The notes: generated by a model not told the origin, from the letters alone. A stretch of DNA of 64,000 nucleotides from Oculatella sp. LEGE 06141 (GCF_015207605.1 NZ_JADEWO010000003.1:186001-250000), one strand, 5' to 3'; positions 46,756 through 56,131 are shown, counted from the stretch's first letter. Program-made: numbers and translations.

Positions 46756-46761
46756 GTTGTC

Positions 46762-47898
46762 ATGGTTAGTACGCGTAAGCTTGGCTCTTCTAAGCATCCT
46801 TTAGCTGAATACGTTTATCGCTTAGAATCGGGAAACGCTCTTTTGCCTGATTCACCCGAAAACGTGGTTGAGGTGGTGGGCATTCTCAAAAGTTACGGCG
46901 TTGTCCTGGATGCGTATTCACGCAACCTGATCTATACGTCTGAGCATCAATTTTTGGTGCTGTTTCCCTTTTTCAAATACTTCAATGGGGATGTGTCGTG
47001 GGCTCGGCTCGTCCGTCACTGGATGCATGATCGCATCAACTTTGAGTATGCCGAATACTGCATGAGAACCATGCTGTGGCACGGGGGCGGCGGCCTGGAT
47101 GGTTATCTGGATTCACCTGAATTTACGGCCTTAGCCAGAACGGTGATTCAAGCAAAAATTAAGGGTAATGTGTTGTTGCAGAGTCTCGATCGCCTCTTTC
47201 CTGATTTTTTGCTGGAACAAGTGCGGCAGTATACCTACTACAGCGGTTTGGGTCAGTTCTGGCGGGTGATGAGCGACATGTTTTTGAGCCTGTCCGATCG
47301 CTACGACCAGGGCGAGATTCAGTCTATTCCGGCTGTGGTGCAACACATCCTCAATGGTTTGGTGGAGGCTGCTAACCAGCCCATTACCTACCATGTCAAG
47401 GTTGATAACCAAACCTATCCTATTATTCCTGAGTCGGCTGGCTTAACGTTTTTGAGCGATACGGCGGTGCCTTACGTTGAAGCCGTTTTCTTTCGAGGAA
47501 CCCCATTCCCCGGTACCGTGTCGTATAACGCTCAAGCGAACCAGATTCCCTTTGACCAGAGCGACTTTACCTATGGGGCGTTATACGCTGATCCGCTACC
47601 GATAGGCGGGTCGGGTATTCCACCCACCCAACTCATGCAAGATATGTCGCATTATTTGCCAGAGTATCTGCATGAGGTGTATCGCCGTGGATTGCGCGAA
47701 GAGGACGACCTGCGGGTGAAGATTTGCCAGAGTTTTCAAAAGTCGATGTTTTGCGTAACCACGGCTGCCATCTTGGGATTGATGCCCCACCCGGCAGACA
47801 CTACAAACCCGGAAGAACAACGAGCCAACCGTACTTATCTAGAAAAGTGGATGGATCGATTAGTTCCGTCTCAACTCACGGTCATCCAGGACAGCTAA
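46762..47898 (+). CDS. cupB: CO2 hydration protein CupB (ChpX)
   Basis: Peripheral subunit of NDH-1 that converts CO2 to bicarbonate, coupled to plastoquinone reduction. 378 residues, near the usual CupB length and shorter than CupA (~430). The sequence is soluble and rich in aromatic residues, with a His-rich stretch (YCMRTMLWHGGGGLDGYL), VKVDNQTYPIIPESAGLTFL, and YLPEYLHEVYRRGLREEDDLR. No signal peptide. It starts six bases after ndhD4 and ends six bases before the stop of the convergent TspO-like gene. CupA/CupB discrimination is from length and missing cupS. Confidence 0.85.
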   Translation: MVSTRKLGSSKHPLAEYVYRLESGNALLPDSPENVVEVVGILKSYGVVLDAYSRNLIYTSEHQFLVLFPFFKYFNGDVSWARLVRHWMHDRINFEYAEYCMRTMLWHGGGGLDGYLDSPEFTALARTVIQAKIKGNVLLQSLDRLFPDFLLEQVRQYTYYSGLGQFWRVMSDMFLSLSDRYDQGEIQSIPAVVQHILNGLVEAANQPITYHVKVDNQTYPIIPESAGLTFLSDTAVPYVEAVFFRGTPFPGTVSYNAQANQIPFDQSDFTYGALYADPLPIGGSGIPPTQLMQDMSHYLPEYLHEVYRRGLREEDDLRVKICQSFQKSMFCVTTAAILGLMPHPADTTNPEEQRANRTYLEKWMDRLVPSQLTVIQDS

Positions 47899-47904
47899 AA
47901 AAAG

Positions 47905-48693
47905 CTAGTTCAACTCGTTTTGGTTTGTAACCCGTCTGTGCCGGGTCTGGTTCACCAGGAGCAAGATCGTTAAGCCGATCGCCCCTAGAACGGCTGTAAT
48001 CCAGATCGGCGGTACGGTGGCCTGCCGAACGGCGATCGCCACGTAAGCCCAGACAAACACCAGCGTAAAAGCGATATCAGCCCGTTGCAGGATCACAATC
48101 GCGGCCACGATCACTCCGACCACTAACATAATGATCGTCCAAACGTCGGGACTCATGCCGCCGTTCCAACCAGAATCGTAAAGAGCGGAGGCAACGTTAA
48201 CAATTGTGGCAACGGCAATCCAGCCTAAATAGATGCTAAAGGGAATGTGCGCCAACCACCTTTCTTGTCGCGATCGCCCCAGTCCTGTTCTGAGGTGCAG
48301 GTAAGCGCCAATTAGTGACCCTAAGATGACCAGCATGGCTAACACCGAGAGCCAAAATTGTTGCCGAGTGAAGAGGGAAACCCAGGCAATTTGAGCGAGA
48401 CAAGCCAAAATCAGCCAATAGCCGACCCGATGCAATGTGGCGTTGTGGCGCTGTGCTGGAAGCAGTTGGTAAATGCCGTAGGCAATTAGCCCTAAATAAA
48501 TCAGTCCCCAGATGGCAAAGGCATAGTTAGCTGGCGTAATTTGCACACCACCAAGAACTGTGTTGGCAATCTCGCCAATGGACGGTGGATTAATGTTGGA
48601 TAAAGCATTGACCGTTAAAGTCGCCAGGATGGCAATCAACGTTGCCGCTGGCCGAATGACATCTATCCCGGATGGAGAAGTGGAAGGTTTCAT
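47905..48693 (-). CDS. TspO/MBR-like tryptophan-rich membrane protein
   Basis: Polytopic membrane protein of 262 residues with about seven or eight hydrophobic segments. The segment TPANYAFAIWGLIYLGLIAYG resembles the PxWAFxIWTLIY signature of TspO/MBR proteins, and later segments hold several Trp (GWIAVAT, PDVWTIIML, FVWAYVAIA). It is longer than typical five-helix TspO (~160), so it belongs to the extended cyanobacterial group often labelled tryptophan-rich sensory protein. Ligand and role unknown. Its stop lies only six bases from the convergent cupB stop. Confidence 0.65.
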   Translation of the reverse strand: MKPSTSPSGIDVIRPAATLIAILATLTVNALSNINPPSIGEIANTVLGGVQITPANYAFAIWGLIYLGLIAYGIYQLLPAQRHNATLHRVGYWLILACLAQIAWVSLFTRQQFWLSVLAMLVILGSLIGAYLHLRTGLGRSRQERWLAHIPFSIYLGWIAVATIVNVASALYDSGWNGGMSPDVWTIIMLVVGVIVAAIVILQRADIAFTLVFVWAYVAIAVRQATVPPIWITAVLGAIGLTILLLVNQTRHRRVTNQNELN

Positions 48694-48869
48694 AGGGCTC
48701 TGATGAGATGCATATCTCCATCATGCTTCTCATTCAGGCAAACATCATTGCCAGAAAGTTGGATAGGCGATCGCATTTGCTTAGCGCCTCCCTTTGCCAA
48801 CTCGCCTTTAAACGCTATTTCCGCCAGGTTGGGCGATCCACAGGAGTTCTCCCAATCTGGCGGTTCGGC

Positions 48870-50459
48870 TTACAGCGGTCGATAGACCCGATAGTTAATT
48901 TCGGGGAAGATATTGTCGATCGCCTCTACTTTCTCTAACCAACCGGAATCGACCTTGTCTTGCAGCAGGTCTTCCCAGAGTTTGTTGAAACGCATCAGGT
49001 GCGATCGCGTCCGGCGAACCGCATAGGGCACCATAGTGCCCGTCCGCATAATAAATGCCCAATCAGACGACTGAGCCAGCAACAGTTCTCTCGCCGCTTG
49101 ATTCAAAGCCCGCCACTCCAACTCATCTGCTGGTTCACGACTGGCCAGAGAAATCATCCGTTCTGCTGCTTTGTGCAGATGCGGGTAAATCCAGGCGTTG
49201 GTTTCGTTGAGCCAATATTCGTGGAAGCCCCGGAAGCCCCAGCTAGACTGAGAAGGCCGACAGACCTGCTGGGTCGGATGCATTTGCAGATAATCTGCCA
49301 GATGCGTCATGTCGTAGGTGTGCTGGTCAAACCAGGTTTTGCGGAACAGGTAGTCGATAAACCAGGGGCCTTCGTACCACCAGTGCCCAAACAACTCGGC
49401 ATCATAGGGCGAAACGATCACCGGGGGACGCTGCATAATGCCGTGCAAATGTTCGACTTGCCGTTCCCGGTTGAACATAAAATTGCTGGCGTGCTCTGCC
49501 GCTTTTTCGCGGGCCCAGTAGGGGTCGTACCAGGTTTTGTCGCTCAGGCCAATGCCCTTCGCCGTAATCTTGTGGTACTTGATGCCCGTGTTTTTGCGCT
49601 GTCCGTTGGGCATGATGTAAGGCTTGATGTATTCGTATTCAGCATCCCAGCCCAAATCTCGATAGAATTCTCGATACTCGGATGCACCGGGATAGCCCAC
49701 TTCAGACGACCAAACCTGCTGCGACGACTCGTGATCTCGTCCGAAGGCGGCGACCCCTGCTTCTGTAAAAATAGGCGCATACGTTCCAAAGCGAGGACGC
49801 GGGCGAGCGTAGAGAATACCATGCCCATCGGTTAAGAAATAGCGCAACCCGGCATCGGCCAGCATACGCTCCAGTCCCTCAAAGTAGGCACATTCGGGTA
49901 ACCAGATGCCTTTCGGTGGACGGCCAAAACTTTCTTCGTAATGTTCGCAGGCTACCTTAATTTGTGCCCACACGGCCTGCGGGTACATTTTCATTAAGGG
50001 CAGATAGCCATGAGTAGCGCCGCAGGTGATAATTTCGAGATTATTACTGTCCAGAAATTGTTTGAATGCGGTGATTAAATCGCCGTTATATCGCTCCCAT
50101 AAATTGCGTACATTGTTAAACTCATTGGCATAGTATTCTGCTAGGTAACGAAGATGTCCATTATGGACATTGCGCTCAGCCTCCATCTCTGCCAATTCTT
50201 CTAATGTGGCAAGGTGAGCATCGTAGCGTTCTTGCAGCAATGGGTCTCGCAGCATTGACACCAACGGCGGTGTCATGCTCATGGTTATTTTGAAGTCAAC
50301 CCCGTCCCGTTTTAATCCCTCAAAGACCTGGAGCAGTGGGATATATGTTTCGGTTATTGCCTCAAACAACCACTCTTCTTCTAAAACATAGTCGCTTTCT
50401 GGATGTCGAACAAAGGGCAGGTGGGCATGGAGAACGAGGGCAAGATATCCAATACTCAT
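48870..50459 (-). CDS. Glycoside hydrolase family 57 1,4-alpha-glucan branching enzyme
   Basis: GH57 branching enzyme of 529 residues that forms alpha-1,6 branches in glycogen-like glucan. GH57 motifs in order: LHAHLPFVRHPE (10-21), EIITCGATHGYLPL (~142-155), the nucleophile Glu189 in GIWLPECAY, and the acid Asp353 in SPYDAELFGHWWYEGP; the last matches the position known from the Thermus enzyme. A helical C-terminal domain (DUF1957 type) follows, ending near VEAIDNIFPEINYRVYR. Cyanobacteria often have this enzyme in addition to GH13 GlgB. It is divergent from the shared-domain gene at 50.6 kb, 125 bases away. Confidence 0.9.
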   Translation of the reverse strand: MSIGYLALVLHAHLPFVRHPESDYVLEEEWLFEAITETYIPLLQVFEGLKRDGVDFKITMSMTPPLVSMLRDPLLQERYDAHLATLEELAEMEAERNVHNGHLRYLAEYYANEFNNVRNLWERYNGDLITAFKQFLDSNNLEIITCGATHGYLPLMKMYPQAVWAQIKVACEHYEESFGRPPKGIWLPECAYFEGLERMLADAGLRYFLTDGHGILYARPRPRFGTYAPIFTEAGVAAFGRDHESSQQVWSSEVGYPGASEYREFYRDLGWDAEYEYIKPYIMPNGQRKNTGIKYHKITAKGIGLSDKTWYDPYWAREKAAEHASNFMFNRERQVEHLHGIMQRPPVIVSPYDAELFGHWWYEGPWFIDYLFRKTWFDQHTYDMTHLADYLQMHPTQQVCRPSQSSWGFRGFHEYWLNETNAWIYPHLHKAAERMISLASREPADELEWRALNQAARELLLAQSSDWAFIMRTGTMVPYAVRRTRSHLMRFNKLWEDLLQDKVDSGWLEKVEAIDNIFPEINYRVYRPL

Positions 50460-50584
50460 AGGCTGGAGAATAAGGCTAAAGACTACAGGCTAAAACCAAG
50501 CCATCATCGGGCGGGATCGGGTCAAGCCGTTGCCAAGATTGTAAAGCAAAAGTTAATCGAAACGATTGAAGATATAAACCAGTT

Positions 50585-52795
50585 ATGACTCAGCCGAATC
50601 TTCTGGAACTGGCAAGGCAAGGTGATCCCCAAGCGATCGCCACACTGATGAATCGTTCGCTCCAGCCAAGGGGCATGGTGGCTACGGTTGCACGGCAAGG
50701 CGATCGGCTCCAGGTGGCGCTTGCAGCCGATCAGGTGCCCAATCGTCAAGTTCTCACAACATTTGTTCGAAACGGCATTAATAACCTGCGACCTCAATTT
50801 GTTCGGACGGTAGACATTGTGGCTCATCAAACAGGAGCAACTGAGCCAAGCTGGATGGAGGCATTAGAAATTGCGCCGTTTACAGACGGGGTGGGCAGCA
50901 GCGATGTTGCAGTGTCTCCACCCACCGCCCCCTTAGAAGCTGAGCCAACTCCCGAAACGATCATTCAGGACAATACTTATCCAGACTACCAGGCTTCGGA
51001 TCGCACCATTGATGAGGATGAAATCAATTCGCTTGAGACCCTGATCGAGCAACCGCCAGAGCCGTCTTTATCTTCTCCGTCGTTACCCTCTGAGCCATCG
51101 GCTGAGGCGATCGCCCCTGCTTCAGAATGGGATGACTTCGATTTAGAAGCACCGATACCGTCTGGAGAACGGCCTGCCGAGCCGTTGCCCAATCTAACAG
51201 ATGAACTATCCGCACCATACTCCGCTGAGAGTGTTGTTGAGGGCGATCGCGATGACTGGAATGCTTCGTCTGAACCGCCCGTTACTGAACCGCCCGTTAC
51301 TGAACCCCCTGACATCGAGCAGACCTTAGAGCCTGACCCGCTTGAAGCTGAACTGACTACGCCAACGGATGCAGCCTGGTCGCCCGACGATACATCTGCG
51401 GTAGGGGTGCCTCCCGAATCTGAATCGGTGCATTCGTTAACCGCTGAGTCGCCTGTTGAGGAGCCTGCCGGGGCGATTGATTTGGAACAGCCAACGCTGT
51501 TAGACGATTACAGAACATTTTCGGCCATCGAGCCAAACCCAGCGGCAGGCTCACCGGAAGCTGAAGTCGTGCCGCCCCCGGTTGAGGCCTGGTCTGATTC
51601 AGGCGGGGACGCAGCAGATGTGCCTGTTGGTCATGCGGCTCGCGAGTTTGTGGTTGACGAACCGAATGAGCTAGACTCCGACCCCGTTTCTGTCGAGTTT
51701 TTTGACCTGGATGATTCCTCAAACCACTACCGGGATGACTCTGATTACTCGCTGTCTGCTGAGTATGAAAATGAACCTCTTTCCGGTAATCATCTCGAGG
51801 GTGGGGTTATTTCAACTGCATCAGCCCCGGATGGTTTGAATAATGACGTTGAACGGACAGACTCTCTCGATCCCACTGTTGAGGAGCCAGTTGTCGAGCC
51901 AGTCTCGACTCGATCGGAGCGCAAGCGGTTTCCCTTTGGGTTGTTGCTAGCCTTGCTGGTGCTGGGGGGCTGGATTGCTGTGTTGATTGGTTCGGCTCTG
52001 TGGATGGAGTTAATCAACCCTCGGCCAATCGAACCGATCCCTGAGGACTCACCAGAAGCGATCGCTCCGCCCGTTGAACAATCCCCTGTCCCCGTTGCAG
52101 CGGCGAATGCCCCAGACACCTCTACACCCAACGTTCCGCCATCGGAAGCTCTGGATGTCGCTGCTGAGAGAGCCACCAACGCCACAACGCTGGCTCAGGC
52201 GGCTCAGTCGGTGGACGACTGGACGTTAGTGGCGAGCCAGTGGCAGCAAGCGATCGCACTATTAGAGACGGTGCCGGAAGCGAGTCCAGAGTATGGCACC
52301 GCGCAACAACGCCTGACAGCCTATCGCGGAAATTTGTCTACAGCAGAGCAACGAGTTAACCAGGCACCCACCGTGGCAACGGCGGCTCCAACCACAACCA
52401 TCACCGTATCATCGGATATTTCCTGTCGCGGTGCGGCAGCAACGGCGGAGTCTCAACCCGTTGAATTAACGAATGTGCAGTTTAGCCAGGGTAGCGAAGG
52501 CTCAGAGGAAGCTTACATCATTGGTTGCGTTACGAACCATACAAATCAGACGATTGAGGCGCTGAATGTGTCTTACAACGGTGCCTCGGCTGAAAACCCA
52601 GAATTGTTGACCGAGCGAATCGATCGCATCAACTTCTCGACACTCAACCCCAGGCAAACAGTTCCCTTTCGCAGCAACTTTACCATTCCGGCTGAGGCCA
52701 CCTCCGTGACGCTGGATGCGCTCTACTGGACACCCCCCAACGCCTCCCAACCAGAGGAAATTCAGGCTTCGGTGGTCTTAAATCGGGACTCTTAG
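50585..52795 (+). CDS. Single-pass membrane protein with N-terminal domain shared with the neighbouring PrsW-like protease
   Basis: A 736-residue protein I cannot assign to a named family. Residues 1-~95 form a domain (MTQPNLLELARQGDPQAIAT...) clearly homologous to the start of the next gene: 25 of the first 30 residues are identical. Residues ~100-445 are a long acidic, Pro/Glu/Ser-rich and probably disordered stretch, with a short PPVTEPPVTEPP repeat. One membrane helix (FGLLLALLVLGGWIAVLIGSALW) is at ~447-470, preceded by basic residues, so the N-terminal part should be cytoplasmic. After a Pro-rich linker and a helical segment (~520-590), the last ~120 residues look like an FxLYD-type extracytoplasmic beta domain (IIGCVTNHTNQTIEALNVSYN). 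Confidence 0.8.
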   Translation: MTQPNLLELARQGDPQAIATLMNRSLQPRGMVATVARQGDRLQVALAADQVPNRQVLTTFVRNGINNLRPQFVRTVDIVAHQTGATEPSWMEALEIAPFTDGVGSSDVAVSPPTAPLEAEPTPETIIQDNTYPDYQASDRTIDEDEINSLETLIEQPPEPSLSSPSLPSEPSAEAIAPASEWDDFDLEAPIPSGERPAEPLPNLTDELSAPYSAESVVEGDRDDWNASSEPPVTEPPVTEPPDIEQTLEPDPLEAELTTPTDAAWSPDDTSAVGVPPESESVHSLTAESPVEEPAGAIDLEQPTLLDDYRTFSAIEPNPAAGSPEAEVVPPPVEAWSDSGGDAADVPVGHAAREFVVDEPNELDSDPVSVEFFDLDDSSNHYRDDSDYSLSAEYENEPLSGNHLEGGVISTASAPDGLNNDVERTDSLDPTVEEPVVEPVSTRSERKRFPFGLLLALLVLGGWIAVLIGSALWMELINPRPIEPIPEDSPEAIAPPVEQSPVPVAAANAPDTSTPNVPPSEALDVAAERATNATTLAQAAQSVDDWTLVASQWQQAIALLETVPEASPEYGTAQQRLTAYRGNLSTAEQRVNQAPTVATAAPTTTITVSSDISCRGAAATAESQPVELTNVQFSQGSEGSEEAYIIGCVTNHTNQTIEALNVSYNGASAENPELLTERIDRINFSTLNPRQTVPFRSNFTIPAEATSVTLDALYWTPPNASQPEEIQASVVLNRDS

Positions 52796-52880
52796 TACCG
52801 CATAGCCCTACGCATTCGTAGATTATTCTAAGTAGACTGCAACCGAATGAACGTGCAACGCCAGGGTCATCCATCCGCAT

Positions 52881-54137
52881 ATGGCTCAGCCTGATTTGTT
52901 TGAACTTGCTCGGCAGGGAGATCCTGGTGCGATCGCCACATTACTCAACCGCAGCCTACAGCCACGGGGAGTGGAGGCCAAACTGCTGCTGCGGGAAAAC
53001 TGCCTGAAGATTTTGCTGGTATCAGCCCGTCCGCTTGAGCAACAGGCGTTTATCCAATTTCTGCATCAGCAGATTAGCCGCCTTCAACCTCAAACTATTC
53101 AGCGAGTTAAGGTGTATGCTCAACGCACCGGAGAAGATACGGCGACGTGGTATCAAGAGTTTGTTCCGGGGCAAGATGCCAACCTGATAGCGATCGCCAA
53201 TGAGGACGCAGGGGTGAACTCTAAATCAGAGTCTGCTGCCTTTTGGGTGACGTTGCGTTCCTTTCGCCTGGCTACTGTTTTTCCGTATCAAGATGTCCTG
53301 GGTCGCGAGCTGTATCAAAACGCTACGGTCAAACTGCTGCTATTTTTTGCGCTCTTTCCGTTGCTGGTGGATCTCGTTTCAGACTGGGCTAGTTTGGCAC
53401 AGGCAGCATGGCTGTTGGGCATTTACTATGCCTGCATTTGGGGCGTTGTGCTGCACCATTTGATTAAGCCTCGCCAATTTTCCTGGCAAGATACCCTGAA
53501 GTGCATTCTATTTACCGTATTTATTGGTATTCCTCTATTGCTGATGTTGCAGCAGGTGCCGCCGTTTCGAGTGCTGTATGGTGCAACCCGAGGCGGATTT
53601 ATTTTTCGTATGTTCGGCTTTGTGCTGGGGGTCGGTGTTTTAGAAGAACTGTGTAAAGCTTTGCCTGTCTATTTGTTTTTGCTCCGGTTGGGTAAGCTCC
53701 ACGATCCGCTAACGTCGGCCTTTTATGGTGCGATGTCTGGGTTGGGTTTTGCGATCGCTGAAGGCGTTACCTACTCGTTGCTGTACGCGCTGGGCTTAAC
53801 CCGTGGCGAGATTGGCCTGGGGGCATTTGTGGTGGCAAACACCATTCGGTTTGTCTCACTACCGCTATTTCATGCCATTTTGGCGGGCATTGTCGGGTAT
53901 TTCATTGGGCTGGCGGCAATCAACCCTTCCCGGCAATGGGCTATTCTTCTGATTGGTGTGGCGATCGCCGCTATTTTACACGGCTTATATGACTCGTTTG
54001 CGGGCAGCATCCTGGGCTTACTCGTTATTGGGTTTACCATTTTGCTGTTTGCAGCCTATATTCGCCGCAGTAAGGAGATGGTGCGTCAAATGCAGCAAGC
54101 TGAATACGACTGGCAAGAGCTAAAACAGAGACCCTAA
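52881..54137 (+). CDS. PrsW-family intramembrane protease-like protein with shared N-terminal domain
   Basis: 418 residues. Residues 1-~95 are the same domain as in the preceding gene (MAQPDLFELARQGDPGAIAT...). From ~150 on there are about eight hydrophobic segments. The PrsW-type active-site residues are all visible: Glu255-Glu256...Lys259 in LEELCK, Glu294 in FAIAEGVTYS, His331 in LFHAILAG, and His367/Asp371 in HGLYDSF. PrsW proteins cleave membrane-anchored regulators, as with anti-sigma factor RsiW in Bacillus. The gap to the previous gene is 85 bases on the same strand, so co-transcription is likely. Pairing of a single-pass protein with a membrane protease that carries the same N-terminal domain suggests protease and target, or two partners of one complex; this is inference. 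Confidence 0.85.
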   Translation: MAQPDLFELARQGDPGAIATLLNRSLQPRGVEAKLLLRENCLKILLVSARPLEQQAFIQFLHQQISRLQPQTIQRVKVYAQRTGEDTATWYQEFVPGQDANLIAIANEDAGVNSKSESAAFWVTLRSFRLATVFPYQDVLGRELYQNATVKLLLFFALFPLLVDLVSDWASLAQAAWLLGIYYACIWGVVLHHLIKPRQFSWQDTLKCILFTVFIGIPLLLMLQQVPPFRVLYGATRGGFIFRMFGFVLGVGVLEELCKALPVYLFLLRLGKLHDPLTSAFYGAMSGLGFAIAEGVTYSLLYALGLTRGEIGLGAFVVANTIRFVSLPLFHAILAGIVGYFIGLAAINPSRQWAILLIGVAIAAILHGLYDSFAGSILGLLVIGFTILLFAAYIRRSKEMVRQMQQAEYDWQELKQRP

Positions 54138-54284
54138 TCTTTCATGCAACCGAGTCAGAGATATGGTTAAGTTTCAATAGAGTAAAGGGCAGAGGTTCCA
54201 AAGCTGACATTTAGTATCCCTGAACCTGGAGATACTGAATGAAAACTGTTATCAATACCACCCGATGGGTACCAAATTGGCGAC

Positions 54285-54659
54285 ATGATCAGAGTGACTC
54301 TAGATGAGATTGAGCAGTATCGAACTGAGCTGGCGGACAATGCAGCAGCCCTGAAAGCGCTGGATATGATCGAAGACTGTGAGGGCGATATTGAAGATGC
54401 TGCGATCGCCCTGGCGCTTCAAGCAGGACAAGAACCCGACCGCTCTGATCAGTGGCTCGATGGGTTAGCGAAACGCTGGCGCTATTTTCTGTGCCAAACC
54501 GGAATGAAGGATGCTTTAGCGGCAGGCTCAATGACGCAAGCCATTAAACTGCTGGCCGCGGAAACAACGATTCCGCCGTTGCTGGCGACTCCTGTAGTCA
54601 TCTATGTCCTCAAGACAGGGGTGAGCGATTTTTGTAAGCCCCTAGAGGAAAAAATTTGA
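54285..54659 (+). CDS. Conserved cyanobacterial hypothetical protein
   Basis: Small soluble, acidic protein of 124 residues, not assigned to a named family. It is mostly helical: TLDEIEQYRTELADNAAALKAL, then EGDIEDAAIALALQAGQ, a Trp-rich middle (QWLDGLAKRWRYFLCQ) and a hydrophobic helix (PPLLATPVVIYVLKTGVSDFC). Its last codons overlap the TTG start of the downstream carboxypeptidase by four bases (TTGA), so the two are translationally coupled. What it does for the carboxypeptidase is unknown. Confidence 0.75.
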   Translation: MIRVTLDEIEQYRTELADNAAALKALDMIEDCEGDIEDAAIALALQAGQEPDRSDQWLDGLAKRWRYFLCQTGMKDALAAGSMTQAIKLLAAETTIPPLLATPVVIYVLKTGVSDFCKPLEEKI

Positions 54660-56116
54660 GATCCGGGCTGGTGCTGGGGGCATTGCTGGTCGGTGTGCAG
54701 TGGGTGGGGCTGTCTGGATTGGTTCGGGCACAATCAGATCCCGCTGAACCTATTTGTGCCAGCGAGTTGAGCCGCTCGATTGAGGCGATCGCCAATCGTC
54801 CGGCGTTTCAACGCGCTCGATGGGGAATCTTTATCCAAACAGCAGCACCCTTGTCGCTACGAGAAACGCTCTACAGCCGCGAAGGCGATCGCTACTTTAT
54901 TCCAGCCTCGACGGTGAAACTGTTAACAACCGCAGCAGTGCTGACTCGTCTGGGCGCTTCATTTCAAATTCGCACGTCGATTTATGCTGTAGATCAGCCA
55001 TCTGGTTTGACGGTGCTACACCTGCTGGGACGGGGCGATCCGAGCATTACCGATCTTGAGCTACAGCATCTAGCACGGCAGCTACGCGATCGCGGCATCA
55101 CGCACATCGATCGGTTGATCCTCGATCATCGCTACTTTCGAGGGGATGCCATCCATCCCAACTGGGAATGGGAAGATGTGCAGGCCGGATATGGTGCGCC
55201 GGTCACCAGCCTGATCGTGAATGAAAATGCGATCGGCTTCAGGTTGGTGCCGCAGGCCGTAGGTCAGCCGTTGCGTCTGGTTTGGGACGACCCAACCGCA
55301 GCGCTCGACTGGCGAGTGGACAACCAATCCATTACGGTAGAGCCACCGAGTTCCGAGTGGGTTGAAATGTCTCGCGGTGGGACGCAGCCTGTGTTGCGCG
55401 TATTCGGGCAACTCCAGACGGGTTCTGAACCTGACTCTGTATCGGTTGCCGTTCCCAACCCCATTCACCATTTCGCTCAGCACGTTCGGCGGGCACTGGT
55501 TGCCGTAGGAATTGATGTGGCTCAGATACAGCTAGAGGCAGAGACCGACCAAATACCCAGCCGCGAGGTTGCAGCGATCGACTCTCCTCCGCTGGCAACG
55601 GTGTTAGTAGACGCCAACCAGGACAGCAATAATCTTTATGCAGAAGCGCTATTGCGGCAGTTAGGGACAGCAACGGCTGATTCATCGACCCTGAACGCCA
55701 GCCTTATGACGTTAGAAGACACGCTAACGACGCTAGGTGTGGATGCTGCGAGCTATGCACTGGTCGATGGTTCGGGACTATCACGCCATAACTTGGTGAG
55801 TCCAGAGGCCGTTGTCCAGACGCTACAAGTGATGTCGGATAGTCCCAATGCGGCCATCTATCGAGACTCGTTGGCGATCGCAGGCATCAGCGGCACGCTC
55901 CGCAATCGGTTTGTTGACACGCCCGTTCAGGGTAATCTGCATGGAAAAACGGGAGCCATGAGCGGAGTTGCAGCTTTGTCGGGTTACTTGCAGCCAACTC
56001 ACTATTCACCGCTGGTGTTTAGCATTCTGGTGAACCAGTTTGAACAACCCGTGCGTGAGGTGCGACAGGCGATCGATGAAATGGTGTTGCTGCTAGCCCA
56101 ACTCCGGTCATGCTAA
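54656..56116 (+). CDS. dacB: D-alanyl-D-alanine carboxypeptidase/endopeptidase (PBP4 / peptidase S13)
   Basis: Periplasmic penicillin-binding protein of the S13 family, 486 residues, that trims or cuts peptidoglycan cross-links. The N-terminal signal peptide spans ~1-25 (LVLGALLVGVQWVGLSGLVRA, cleavage after Ala25 likely). Active-site motifs: SxxK as Ser85-Thr-Val-Lys88, SxN in QDSNNLYAE, and KTG in LHGKTGAMSG. The start is TTG overlapping the previous stop, with no in-frame ATG before the signal peptide; coupling to the upstream small gene explains it. It ends before the convergent DUF3288 gene. Confidence 0.92.
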   Translation: MRSGLVLGALLVGVQWVGLSGLVRAQSDPAEPICASELSRSIEAIANRPAFQRARWGIFIQTAAPLSLRETLYSREGDRYFIPASTVKLLTTAAVLTRLGASFQIRTSIYAVDQPSGLTVLHLLGRGDPSITDLELQHLARQLRDRGITHIDRLILDHRYFRGDAIHPNWEWEDVQAGYGAPVTSLIVNENAIGFRLVPQAVGQPLRLVWDDPTAALDWRVDNQSITVEPPSSEWVEMSRGGTQPVLRVFGQLQTGSEPDSVSVAVPNPIHHFAQHVRRALVAVGIDVAQIQLEAETDQIPSREVAAIDSPPLATVLVDANQDSNNLYAEALLRQLGTATADSSTLNASLMTLEDTLTTLGVDAASYALVDGSGLSRHNLVSPEAVVQTLQVMSDSPNAAIYRDSLAIAGISGTLRNRFVDTPVQGNLHGKTGAMSGVAALSGYLQPTHYSPLVFSILVNQFEQPVREVRQAIDEMVLLLAQLRSC

Positions 56117-56131
56117 CGGCTTTGAAACTCG

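Noticed and set aside
43202-47898. Assignment as the inducible ndhF3-ndhD3-cupA system
   Set aside because: Third gene has CupB-like length (378) and no cupS follows; F4/D4/CupB is the better reading, though not proven.
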